The notes under the pieces: model-generated | Seen by the model: only the letters and a program-made list of their open reading frames with translations | Databases searched by the model: none | What the model was told of the DNA's origin: nothing | Position numbers and translations under genes: made by a program | Shown here: positions 55,493 through 64,000 of the stretch, piece after piece | How positions within the stretch are numbered: position 1 is the first letter of the stretch | How the letters are laid out: the number at the start of each line of letters is the position of its first letter | Origin: Herbaspirillum sp. 3R11 | GTDB lineage: Bacteria > Pseudomonadota > Gammaproteobacteria > Burkholderiales > Burkholderiaceae_D | Reading direction: 5' to 3' | Length of the DNA stretch: 64,000 nucleotides | NCBI RefSeq assembly: GCF_004563925.1 | Contig: NZ_SPNJ01000004.1 | Span: 558,001 to 622,000, forward strand

Positions 55493-56602
55493 TCACGTTT
55501 GCACCAGTTTGCGATGGCGCTGGATACTCATCAGGATGCCAGCTCCAAGCCCCAGCGTCACCAGCGCGGTACCGCCGTAGCTCATGAACGGCAACGGCAC
55601 GCCGACCACCGGCAGGATGCCGCTGACCATGCCCATGTTGACGAAGGCGTAGGTGAAGAAAATCATCGTGATGGAGCCACCCAGCAAACGCGTGAACAGC
55701 GTCGGCGCATTGGCGGTGATCATCAGGCCGCGGCCGATCAGCAGCAGATAGAGCACCACCAGGATGGTGTTGCCGATCAGGCCGAACTCTTCCGAGAAGA
55801 CCGAGAAGATGAAGTCGGTGGTGCGCTCGGGGATGAATTCCAAATGGGTCTGCGTGCCCATCAGCCAGCCCTTGCCGGTGACGCCGCCGGAACCGATGGC
55901 GATGGTCGACTGGATGATGTGGAAGCCCTTGCCCAGAGGATCCGAGGTCGGATCGATCAGCATCATCACGCGCTGGCGCTGGTAGTCGTGCAGCACCGAC
56001 CAGATCACCGGCAGGCTGGCGGCGCCGGCGATGGCCAGGCCGGTCAGCACTTTCCACGACAGGCCGGCGAAAAAGATCACGTAGAAGCCCGCCGCCAGCA
56101 CCAGCACGCCGGTACCGAGATCGGGCTGACGAATGATCAGGCCGACCGGCACCGCCAGCAGCAAGCCTGCAATCAGGAACACCGGCCAGCGGATCATGCC
56201 TTCGCGCTTCTGGAAGTACCAGGCCAGCATCAGCGGCATGGCGATTTTCATGACTTCCGACGGCTGCACCACCATGCCGATGTTGAGCCAGCGCCGCGAG
56301 CCTTTCTTGACGATGCCGAACACCGCCACGGCAATCAGCAGCGCCACGCCGATGGTATAAATCGGCACCGCAAACCGCAACAGCGTCTGCGGCGAGACAT
56401 TGGCCGCAATCCACATCACGATGAAGGCAACCAGGATGTTACGCAGCTGGTCTTCGACGCGTCCCGGGAAATTCATACCGGCCGAATACAGCGTGACGAT
56501 GCCGACTGACATGATCAGGAAGATGATCAGCGACAGCGCGCCGTCGAACACCGCCAGATGCGGTTTGATGCGTTGCCACAAAGGTGGTCGATGGAGACTC
56601 AT
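55493..56602 (-). CDS. rodA: RodA, SEDS-family peptidoglycan glycosyltransferase
   Basis: A 369-residue polytopic protein with about ten helices. KKGSRRWLNIG, QPSEVMKIAMPL and QPDLGTGVLV are SEDS motifs, and the essential Asp lies in PERTTDFIFSVFSEEFG. RodA polymerises glycan strands with PBP2, encoded 8 bp upstream, in the elongasome directed by MreB. It is the fifth gene of the mre-mrd operon. Confidence 0.95.
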   Translation of the reverse strand: MSLHRPPLWQRIKPHLAVFDGALSLIIFLIMSVGIVTLYSAGMNFPGRVEDQLRNILVAFIVMWIAANVSPQTLLRFAVPIYTIGVALLIAVAVFGIVKKGSRRWLNIGMVVQPSEVMKIAMPLMLAWYFQKREGMIRWPVFLIAGLLLAVPVGLIIRQPDLGTGVLVLAAGFYVIFFAGLSWKVLTGLAIAGAASLPVIWSVLHDYQRQRVMMLIDPTSDPLGKGFHIIQSTIAIGSGGVTGKGWLMGTQTHLEFIPERTTDFIFSVFSEEFGLIGNTILVVLYLLLIGRGLMITANAPTLFTRLLGGSITMIFFTYAFVNMGMVSGILPVVGVPLPFMSYGGTALVTLGLGAGILMSIQRHRKLVQT

Positions 56603-56610
56603 AGTATTGT

Positions 56611-58551
56611 TCAGTCCCTGAGATCGTTGCCGACCGCGTCCGTTGCGGGTTGTGAGGCGGCTTCGCTATCCTTGGCGGCCGCAGCCTTGGCCTTGTCGCC
56701 GGGACGTTTGCCGAGCAGGTAGAAGTCGATCGCCTTGCGCGCCAGCGGCGCCGCAGCTTCCGCGCCCCAGCCGCCGTTTTCGACGATGACCGACAACGCG
56801 ATGCGCGGCTTGTCGGCCGGGGCAAACGCCGTGAACAAGGCATTGTCCAGCAGATGCGTGGCCAGGCGCTTGGCGTCGTACTTCTCGTTCTTCTTGATCG
56901 ACACCACCTGCGCGGTGCCGCTCTTGCCGGCCGAGGTGTATTCGGCGCCGGCGAACACCCGTGCACCGGTGCCTTCCTTGTTGACGCCGACCATGGCCTG
57001 CTTGATGACGTCGATATTTTCCTGCTTCAGCGGAATGCGATAGCTTTCCTTCGGCACGGTGACGGTGCGGACATGCGTGACGCCGTCCTCGATCATCTTG
57101 ACCAGATGCGGCTTCATCACGATGCCGTTGTTGGCCAGCGTCGCAGTCGCGTGCGCCATCTGGATCGGCGTGAAGGCGTTGTAGCCCTGGCCGATGCCCA
57201 GCGAAATGGTTTCGCCGGCGTACCACTTGCGCTGCTCCGGCTTGCGGTAGGCATTGCGCTTCCAGGTGGTGGACGGCAGCAGGCCCTTGCGCTCGTGTTC
57301 GAGATCGATGCCGGTGACCTGGCCGAAGCCGAACGGCTTCATGAAATCGTGGATGGCGTCGACGCCAAGGTCGTTGGCCAGCATGTAGTAATAGGTGTCG
57401 CAAGAGACCACGATCGAGCGATACATGTCGACCACGCCGTGCCCGCCTTCCTTGTCGTCGCGGAACTTGTGGTTGCCGAGCCAGAAGAACCCGGGGTCGC
57501 GGATGGTGTCGCTCGGCTTGCGCTTGCCCAGTTCCAACGCGGCCAGCGCCATGAACGGCTTGTAAGTCGAGCCGGGTGGATAGGTGCCCGACAGCGGACG
57601 ATTGATGAGCGGACGATCAGGCGAATTGTTGAGCTCGTCCCAGGTTTGCTGGTCGATGCCTTCGACGAACACGTTGGGATCGAAGGACGGCTGCGAGACG
57701 TAGGCAAGAATGTCGCCGGTGGCCGGGTCGATCGCCACCAACGCGCCCTTGCGGTCGCCGAAGGCTTCTTCGATCACTTTTTGCAGCTCGATGTCGATCG
57801 ACAGGATCAGGTTCTGGCCGGGACTCGCAGGCGTGCGCGAGAGCGTGCGCACGGCGCGGCCGCCGGCGGAGATCTCGACTTCTTCGTAACCGGTAGTGCC
57901 GTGCAGCTGGGTCTCGTAGCTCTTCTCGAGGCCTTCCTTGCCGATGTAGTCGGTGCCGTTGTAATTGGCTTCGTCGTCGGAGTCGGAGATGCGGTCGGCG
58001 TCACGCTGGCTGATGCGGCCGATGTAGCCGATCACGTGCGCGGCGGTTTTGCCGTACGGGTATTGACGGAACAGGCGCGCCTGGATGTCGACGCCGGGAA
58101 AGCGGTAACGCTGGGCGGTGAACTTGGCGACTTCCTCGTCGGTCAGGCGCGTGCGGATCGGCAGACTTTCGAAATTCTTGGATTCTTCCAGCAGCTTGCG
58201 GAAACGGCGCCGGTCTTTCGGCTGAATGTCGACCAGCAAGCTCAACTGATCGACCAGGTCATCAAGGCTGCCGGCGATTTTGGACGGCGTGATTTCCAGC
58301 GTATAGGCGGAGTAATTGCGCGCCAGCACGACGCCGTTGCGGTCCAGGATCAGGCCGCGGTTGGGCACGATGGGCACCACCGAGATGCGGTTTTCTTCGG
58401 CCTGCGCGGCGTAGGCATCATGGCGCACGATCTGCAGCCAGACAAAGCGCGCCATCAGCAGGCTGAAACACACCAGCACCAGCACCGCGACTGCGAACAG
58501 GCGCAGCCGGAAGAGCTTCAGTTCATGCTCGGTGTTTTTGAACTCTGTCAT
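56611..58551 (-). CDS. mrdA: Penicillin-binding protein 2 (MrdA)
   Basis: A 646-residue class B PBP. N-terminal membrane anchor at about 14-36, pedestal domain at about 60-230, transpeptidase at about 265-610 with S328-T-Y-K331 (PPGSTYKPF), S383-C-D385 (VVSCDTYYYML) and K543-S-G-T. Length matches E. coli PBP2 (633). The C-terminal tail after about 620 is Ala/Asp rich. It cross-links peptidoglycan in the elongasome with RodA. It starts 23 bp after the mreD stop. Confidence 0.96.
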   Translation of the reverse strand: MTEFKNTEHELKLFRLRLFAVAVLVLVCFSLLMARFVWLQIVRHDAYAAQAEENRISVVPIVPNRGLILDRNGVVLARNYSAYTLEITPSKIAGSLDDLVDQLSLLVDIQPKDRRRFRKLLEESKNFESLPIRTRLTDEEVAKFTAQRYRFPGVDIQARLFRQYPYGKTAAHVIGYIGRISQRDADRISDSDDEANYNGTDYIGKEGLEKSYETQLHGTTGYEEVEISAGGRAVRTLSRTPASPGQNLILSIDIELQKVIEEAFGDRKGALVAIDPATGDILAYVSQPSFDPNVFVEGIDQQTWDELNNSPDRPLINRPLSGTYPPGSTYKPFMALAALELGKRKPSDTIRDPGFFWLGNHKFRDDKEGGHGVVDMYRSIVVSCDTYYYMLANDLGVDAIHDFMKPFGFGQVTGIDLEHERKGLLPSTTWKRNAYRKPEQRKWYAGETISLGIGQGYNAFTPIQMAHATATLANNGIVMKPHLVKMIEDGVTHVRTVTVPKESYRIPLKQENIDVIKQAMVGVNKEGTGARVFAGAEYTSAGKSGTAQVVSIKKNEKYDAKRLATHLLDNALFTAFAPADKPRIALSVIVENGGWGAEAAAPLARKAIDFYLLGKRPGDKAKAAAAKDSEAASQPATDAVGNDLRD

Positions 58552-58574
58552 GTTGGAGCGTCTGGTGACCGGGT

Positions 58575-59087
58575 CTAGATCGGACGATTATCGTCACGAT
58601 TGATCGCACGTCGTTGCGGCGCCAGCAGCAGCCATGCCACCACCGGCCACAGCAGGGCGCAGACGAAACTTTCGCTGAAGTAGTACCAATGCGGGAATTT
58701 GCCGCTGACGATCAGGCGCACAAGCAGTTGCACCGCCTGCGTCAACAACAGCAGCGGCAGGATGTGCAGCGCCTGGGTGCCGACCGGGAACCACAGCACG
58801 CGGCGGTGGATCATGATCGAGAAGTAGGACAGCAGCGTGTAGGCCAGCGCATTTTCGCCGAGCAGCGTGGCTTCGTTGACGTCCATCAGCAGGCCCATCA
58901 TGAAGGCGATGCTGATGCCGATCTTGCGCGGTTCGTGGATGGCCCAGAACACCAGCACCAGCGCTACGAAATCGGGCACCCCGACCCATTGCCCCCACGG
59001 CAGCAGGTTGAGCAGGAAGGCCGCCACCAGGCTCAGCGCGATGAACAGCGGATTGGCCGGCAGCAGGATGTAGTGCGGATCGTTCAT
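58575..59087 (-). CDS. mreD: Rod-shape-determining protein MreD
   Basis: A 170-residue inner-membrane protein with five to six hydrophobic helices (ILLPANPLFIALSLVAAFLL; GVPDFVALVLVFWAIHEPRK). It connects MreC to the elongasome. Its ATG overlaps the mreC stop by 4 bp (ATGA), so the two are translationally coupled. Confidence 0.94.
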   Translation of the reverse strand: MNDPHYILLPANPLFIALSLVAAFLLNLLPWGQWVGVPDFVALVLVFWAIHEPRKIGISIAFMMGLLMDVNEATLLGENALAYTLLSYFSIMIHRRVLWFPVGTQALHILPLLLLTQAVQLLVRLIVSGKFPHWYYFSESFVCALLWPVVAWLLLAPQRRAINRDDNRPI

Positions 59088-60184
59088 CGGGCGCTCTTGG
59101 CGGGTTGCGCCGGCGTTGCCGCCGACGGTGTGGCTGGTTTGGCCGGTGTAGCCGTTTTGGCGGCCGGCGCTGCAGCGGCGGAGGCAGCCGGAGTTGCCGC
59201 AGCGGCCCCGGCTGCAGGCGCGACGCCCTTGCGTTCTTCGTTAGGCGCATCCTTCGGCGCCACGGCGTCGCTTTCCTTGGCGCTGTCGCGCAGGCGGCGC
59301 TTGAGCAGCTTGTCGACCTTCTCGCCGGCGCCTTCAGGATCCGGACGCGGCGCGATAGTTTGTTCAACCAGCAGGATCAGCAATTGCTTGTGGCGGTCGA
59401 CGCCGGCAGCCGGCAGGCAGACGATGTGGGCGAAGGCGTCGGTCGACTTGGTTTCGACCTGTTGCACCGTCGCCACCGACAAGCCCGGCGGATAGATGCC
59501 GTCGATGCCCGAAGTGACCAGCGCGTCGCCCTTCTGGATGTCGGCGTTGGCCGCCATGAAGCGCAGGTCCAGCACGCCCGACTGGCCGCGACCGTAGGCC
59601 ACGCTGCGCAGGCCGTTGCGCAGGACCTGCACCGGGATCGCCTGGTCCTTGTCGGTCAGCAGCGTGACTTCGGCCGTGAACGGAAATACGCGTGTGACCT
59701 GGCCGACGATGCCGACGTCGTCAATCACCGGCTGGCCGGGCGCGACGCCCTGCTGCGAACCGCGATTGAGGATGATCTTGCGGGTGAACGGATCGCGCGC
59801 ATCGTAGAGAATTTCACCGACCACCGATTTGTTGGTCATGCGTTGCTGCATGCTCAGCAGCTTGCGCAGCTGGCTGTTTTCGGCGGCCATCTGGCGCTCC
59901 TGCTGCATCAGCTGGGCGTTCAGGGCCTGCTGGCGGCGCAGCCCGTCGTTTTCCTTTTGCAGCGCCGTCAGGGAATTGAAGTAGTCATCGACCTTGTAGG
60001 CGGCATCGCGCGGCACCATCGCGACCACCTGGAACGGATACAGCACCGTGCCGACCGCCTGGCGCACCATCGACAGCGCATGCATGCGCGAATCGACCAC
60101 CAGCATGATGATCGCAATCAGCGCGAAAAAGCCGGCGCGGGCGCGGGCCGAGGCGCCTTGCTTGAAGAGTGGTGGGATATCCAT
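59084..60184 (-). CDS. mreC: Rod-shape-determining protein MreC
   Basis: A 366-residue bitopic protein: membrane helix at about 17-35, coiled coil at about 70-110 (LTALQKENDGLRRQQALNAQ), double beta-barrel at about 115-270 (DARDPFTRKIILNRGSQQGV, VTSGIDGIYPPGLSVATV), and an Ala/Pro-rich tail of about 80 residues. It activates PBP2 by binding in the periplasm. The long disordered C-terminal tail is variable among betaproteobacteria. Confidence 0.95.
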   Translation of the reverse strand: MDIPPLFKQGASARARAGFFALIAIIMLVVDSRMHALSMVRQAVGTVLYPFQVVAMVPRDAAYKVDDYFNSLTALQKENDGLRRQQALNAQLMQQERQMAAENSQLRKLLSMQQRMTNKSVVGEILYDARDPFTRKIILNRGSQQGVAPGQPVIDDVGIVGQVTRVFPFTAEVTLLTDKDQAIPVQVLRNGLRSVAYGRGQSGVLDLRFMAANADIQKGDALVTSGIDGIYPPGLSVATVQQVETKSTDAFAHIVCLPAAGVDRHKQLLILLVEQTIAPRPDPEGAGEKVDKLLKRRLRDSAKESDAVAPKDAPNEERKGVAPAAGAAAATPAASAAAAPAAKTATPAKPATPSAATPAQPAKSAR

Positions 60185-60229
60185 GTGTCGTCAGGCCGAG
60201 ACCGATGCCGGGTAAGCCGAAAACCGCAA

Positions 60230-60250
60230 CAGCCCGCACACGGCGGGCTG
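60230..60250 (-). terminator. Stem-loop between mreB and mreC
   Basis: CAGCCCGC (60230-60237) and GCGGGCTG (60243-60250) make a perfect 8-bp stem with a 5-nt loop in the 249-bp mreB-mreC gap. Only a short, interrupted T run follows on the minus strand. A leaky terminator could set mreB expression above the rest of the operon. Confidence 0.5.
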
Positions 60251-60433
60251 AAGGGAGAACAGCGAGCGGATACCGGGAAGATTCCGGCCAATGTCAGGAA
60301 GGCAACGCGCTGCAGCAGTCGAGATTTGGCCGTTGTGCGAACGTTTGGTTCGCAGCACCGACCCAATCTGCTTGTGCTCAGTCATAGGCGCGTTTCGGTT
60401 CCTCGAGGTTGGCCGGACTCCTGTGGCGGAGAA

Positions 60434-61573
<1,140 letters not shown>

Positions 61574-61592
61574 TTAGTCCTACATTCTACCT

Positions 61593-61598
61593 TATAAT
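61593..61598 (+). promoter_or_regulatory. Candidate -10 box for gatCAB
   Basis: A perfect TATAAT lies in the 272-bp mreB/gatC divergent region about 150 bp before gatC. The -35 at 17 bp is weak. The rest of this region holds no other gene; a short frame at 61663 is only an N-terminal extension of gatC. Confidence 0.45.
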
Positions 61599-61749
61599 TT
61601 GGCAGAAACCAGCAGGCAAAATAGCCAGCCATCCTTGCCTGATAAGAGATTTTTCTGCGTTTTTGCAGGCTTTTACCTGCGCATTTGCCATCATGGCGAT
61701 CCGATTTTTCAACACATTAGTTTTTGCGCCCGGCGCGCACCTTCCTATC

Positions 61750-62052
61750 ATGACTCTTGCCCTTTCCGATGTGAAACGCATTGCCAACCTGTCCCGTCTC
61801 GAGTTGACGGATGAACAAGCCGGCCAAACCCTGGAAAAACTCAACAGCATCTTTTCGCTGGTGGAACAGATGCGCGCCGTGGATACGACCGGCATCGAGC
61901 CGCTGAGCCATCCGATTGCGGCGCTGACCGCCGACCTGTCGCTGCGCCTGCGCGACGACAAGGTGACCGAAACCAACCAGCGCGAGGCCTACCAGCAACC
62001 GGCGCCGGCGACCCAGGACGGCCTGTACCTGGTGCCCAAGGTCATCGAATAA
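61750..62052 (+). CDS. gatC: Asp-tRNA(Asn)/Glu-tRNA(Gln) amidotransferase subunit C
   Basis: A 100-residue Gat[21 protein letters not shown] and the C-terminal [11 protein letters not shown] are typical. It wraps between GatA and GatB and stabilises the complex. The ATG at 61750 gives the usual family length; an in-frame ATG at 61663 would add 29 unconserved residues. A stem-loop separates it from gatA. Confidence 0.94.
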   Translation: MTLALSDVKRIANLSRLELTDEQAGQTLEKLNSIFSLVEQMRAVDTTGIEPLSHPIAALTADLSLRLRDDKVTETNQREAYQQPAPATQDGLYLVPKVIE

Positions 62053-62062
62053 ATCACGCCGC

Positions 62063-62081
62063 TGCGCAGAAAAACTGCGCA
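62063..62081 (+). other. Stem-loop between gatC and gatA
   Basis: TGCGCAG (62063-62069) and CTGCGCA (62075-62081) pair around AAAAA. On the plus strand it is followed by an A run, not T, so it is not an intrinsic terminator for gatC; it may be an RNA processing or stability element. Confidence 0.55.
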
Positions 62082-62137
62082 CAAAAAAAAGACGCTTCGG
62101 CGCCTCAGCCTCACCGAACCTGAAACGACATTTTTTC

Positions 62138-63604
62138 ATGCATACCAAGACCATCAAAGAGCTGTCGACGCTCTTGCAGACCAAGAAAATTTCCGCGGCC
62201 GAACTGGCCACGCTGTTCCTCGACCGCATCGGACAGAGCGACCTCAACGCCTTCCTGCACGTCGACCGTGAACTGACTTTGCAGCAGGCCGCGCAAGCTG
62301 ATCAGCGCATCGCCGCAGGCGACGTCACGCCGTTGACCGGCATCCCGATCGCGCACAAGGACTTGTTCGTGACGCGCGGATGGCGCACCACGGCCGGTTC
62401 GAAGATGCTGGAAAATTATGTAAGCCCGTTTGATGCAACCGTGGTGGAACAGTTCAACGCTGCCGGCACTGTTACATTGGGCAAACTCAACTGCGATGAA
62501 TTCGCTATGGGTTCGGGTAACGAAAATTCTTATTTCGGCGCCGTGAAAAACCCGTGGGACAAGCGCGCCGTGCCCGGCGGTTCGTCCGGCGGTTCGGCCG
62601 CCGCGATTGCCGCGCGCCTGGCGCCGGCCGCCACCGGTACCGACACCGGCGGCTCGATCCGCCAGCCGTCGTCGCTGTGCGGCGTGACCGGCATCAAGCC
62701 GACTTACGGCAGCGTCTCGCGCTACGGCATGATCGCGTTTGCGTCGTCGCTCGACCAGGGTGGCCCGATCGCCAAGACCGCCGAAGACTGCGGCCTGCTG
62801 CTCAACGCCATGAGCGGTTTCGATCAGCGCGATTCGACCAGCATCGAACGCCCGAAGGAAGATTTCACTCGTTCACTGAACGACAGCGTCAAGGGTCTGC
62901 GCATCGGCGTGCCGAAGGAATTCTTCGGCGCCGGCCTGGCCGCCGATGTCGAACAGGCGGTACGCGCCGCACTCGCGGAATACGAAAAACTCGGCGCCAC
63001 ACTGGTCGATATTTCGCTGCCGAAAACCGAACTGTCGATCCCGGTGTATTACGTGATTGCACCGGCTGAAGCATCGTCGAACCTGTCGCGTTTCGACGGC
63101 GTGCGCTACGGCCATCGCGCCGCCGATTACAAGGACCTCGCCGACATGTACAAGAAGTCGCGCGCGGAAGGTTTCGGCGATGAAGTGAAGCGCCGCATCC
63201 TGGTCGGCGCCTATGTGCTGTCGCACGGCTACTACGATGCCTACTACCTGCAGGCGCAAAAAATCCGCCGCCTGATCGCGCAGGATTTCCAGAACGCGCT
63301 GACCGGCCCGGACCGCAAGTGCGACGTCATCATGGGACCGGTCTCGCCGACCGTGGCATGGGACCTGGGCGACAAGACCGACGATCCTGTGGCCAATTAC
63401 CTGGCCGACATCTTCACGCTGTCGACCAGCCTGGCGGGTCTGCCGGGCATGTCGATCCCCTGCGGATTTGGTCAGGGCGAAAAGAACGGCAAGCGTCCGG
63501 TCGGCCTGCAAATCATCGGCAGCTACTACGATGAAGCGCGCTTGCTCAACGTCGCCCACCAATATCAGCAAGTCACCGACTGGCATCTGCGTGCACCGGC
63601 TTGA
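62138..63604 (+). CDS. gatA: Asp-tRNA(Asn)/Glu-tRNA(Gln) amidotransferase subunit A
   Basis: A 488-residue amidase-signature enzyme. The Ser-cisSer-Lys triad is K74 ([10 protein letters not shown]), S149 ([11 protein letters not shown]) and S173 ([11 protein letters not shown]), each five less than in S. aureus GatA. It releases ammonia from glutamine for transamidation of misacylated tRNA in the GatCAB complex. It lies 85 bp after gatC and 50 bp before gatB. Confidence 0.96.
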   Translation: MHTKTIKELSTLLQTKKISAAELATLFLDRIGQSDLNAFLHVDRELTLQQAAQADQRIAAGDVTPLTGIPIAHKDLFVTRGWRTTAGSKMLENYVSPFDATVVEQFNAAGTVTLGKLNCDEFAMGSGNENSYFGAVKNPWDKRAVPGGSSGGSAAAIAARLAPAATGTDTGGSIRQPSSLCGVTGIKPTYGSVSRYGMIAFASSLDQGGPIAKTAEDCGLLLNAMSGFDQRDSTSIERPKEDFTRSLNDSVKGLRIGVPKEFFGAGLAADVEQAVRAALAEYEKLGATLVDISLPKTELSIPVYYVIAPAEASSNLSRFDGVRYGHRAADYKDLADMYKKSRAEGFGDEVKRRILVGAYVLSHGYYDAYYLQAQKIRRLIAQDFQNALTGPDRKCDVIMGPVSPTVAWDLGDKTDDPVANYLADIFTLSTSLAGLPGMSIPCGFGQGEKNGKRPVGLQIIGSYYDEARLLNVAHQYQQVTDWHLRAPA

Positions 63605-63654
63605 TCGCCCGTCCGCAACGCCACGAAACGAATACAGAATCAGCGAGGAATACT

Positions 63655-64000
63655 ATGCAGTGGGAAGTCGTCATCGGTCTGGAAACGCACACGCAGCTTT
63701 CGACCGAATCCAAAATTTTCAGCGGCTCGTCGACACAGTTCGGCTCCGCCCCCAACACCCAGGCCAGCCCGGTCGACCTGGCCTTGCCGGGCGTCTTGCC
63801 GGTGCTGAACAAGGGCGCGGTCGAACGCGCCATCCAGTTCGGCCTGGCGATCGGCGCGACGATTGCGCCGCGCTCGGTGTTCGCGCGCAAAAACTATTTT
63901 TATCCCGATCTGCCCAAGGGTTACCAGATCAGCCAGTTTGAAATCCCGGTGGTCCAGGGCGGCAAGATTTCCTTCGTGCTCGAGAAGGACGGCAAGGCCG
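63655..64000 (+). CDS. gatB: Asp-tRNA(Asn)/Glu-tRNA(Gln) amidotransferase subunit B, N-terminal part
   Basis: The first 115 residues of GatB; the rest is beyond the window. [34 protein letters not shown] and [20 protein letters not shown] are signatures of the kinase-like tRNA-binding subunit that activates the carboxylate of the misacylated residue. The start ATG 63655 follows GAGGAA at 6 nt. Confidence 0.96.
   Translation, partial: MQWEVVIGLETHTQLSTESKIFSGSSTQFGSAPNTQASPVDLALPGVLPVLNKGAVERAIQFGLAIGATIAPRSVFARKNYFYPDLPKGYQISQFEIPVVQGGKISFVLEKDGKA

Overview
The window reads as a chromosomal segment of a GC-rich betaproteobacterium, most like Oxalobacteraceae (Herbaspirillum or a close relative). 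This is an inference from codon style, family content and gene orders such as mreBCD-mrdA-rodA-rlpA beside gatCAB. No rRNA, tRNA, prophage, IS element or CRISPR array was recognised. The first CDS (TetR, minus strand) and the last (gatB) are cut by the window edges.

Region 1 (1-19.7 kb) is an envelope-export and iron block. A TetR gene diverges from an operon of outer-membrane factor, EmrA-like adaptor and EmrB-like DHA2 transporter, and a perfect 12-bp palindrome lies on the operon promoter. A PiuC dioxygenase and a Fiu-like siderophore receptor follow, with a Fur-box promoter. Next come a complete RND tripartite pump (permease, adaptor, outer-membrane lipoprotein), a DUF2236/MpaB-like protein, and a second EmrAB pair divergent from its own outer-membrane factor.

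Region 2 (19.7-31.5 kb) is a mosaic of small metabolic and regulatory units: an SDR-HxlR-PanE operon, a TetR/GST divergent pair with a clear operator, a STAS protein, a ClC transporter preceded by a 41-bp near-perfect palindrome, a 3-oxoacid CoA-transferase pair divergent from a PAS-LuxR regulator, a LysR gene divergent from a secreted degenerate metallo-beta-lactamase-fold protein, a DsbA-like protein and a HAD hydrolase.

Region 3 (31.5-45 kb) looks like one nitrogen/carbon scavenging programme. A MocR regulator diverges from a beta-alanine:pyruvate-type aminotransferase and a CoA-acylating methylmalonate/malonate-semialdehyde dehydrogenase. A 593-bp gap with a terminator and a 41-codon ORF with a strong ribosome-binding site follows. 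Then comes a seven-gene operon: Tat-signal binding protein, two permeases, two ATPases, M20 carbamoylase/hydantoinase-family hydrolase, M81 (MlrC-like) protein, and an adjoining DMT transporter. A plausible model is import of an N-carbamoyl- or N-acyl-beta-amino acid, hydrolysis to a beta-amino acid, transamination and conversion to acyl-CoA. The substrate is not shown by sequence. This is the best candidate for an undescribed system here.

Region 4 (45-64 kb) is signalling and core cell biology: a GAF-GGDEF-EAL protein, a chemoreceptor with a C-terminal DWEQF tail, a TlpA-like thioredoxin, the E. coli-like cluster rsmI / lpoA-yraN-diaA-dolP, the cell-shape operon mreB-mreC-mreD-mrdA-rodA-rlpA ending with an EmrE-type SMR gene, and the divergent gatCAB operon.
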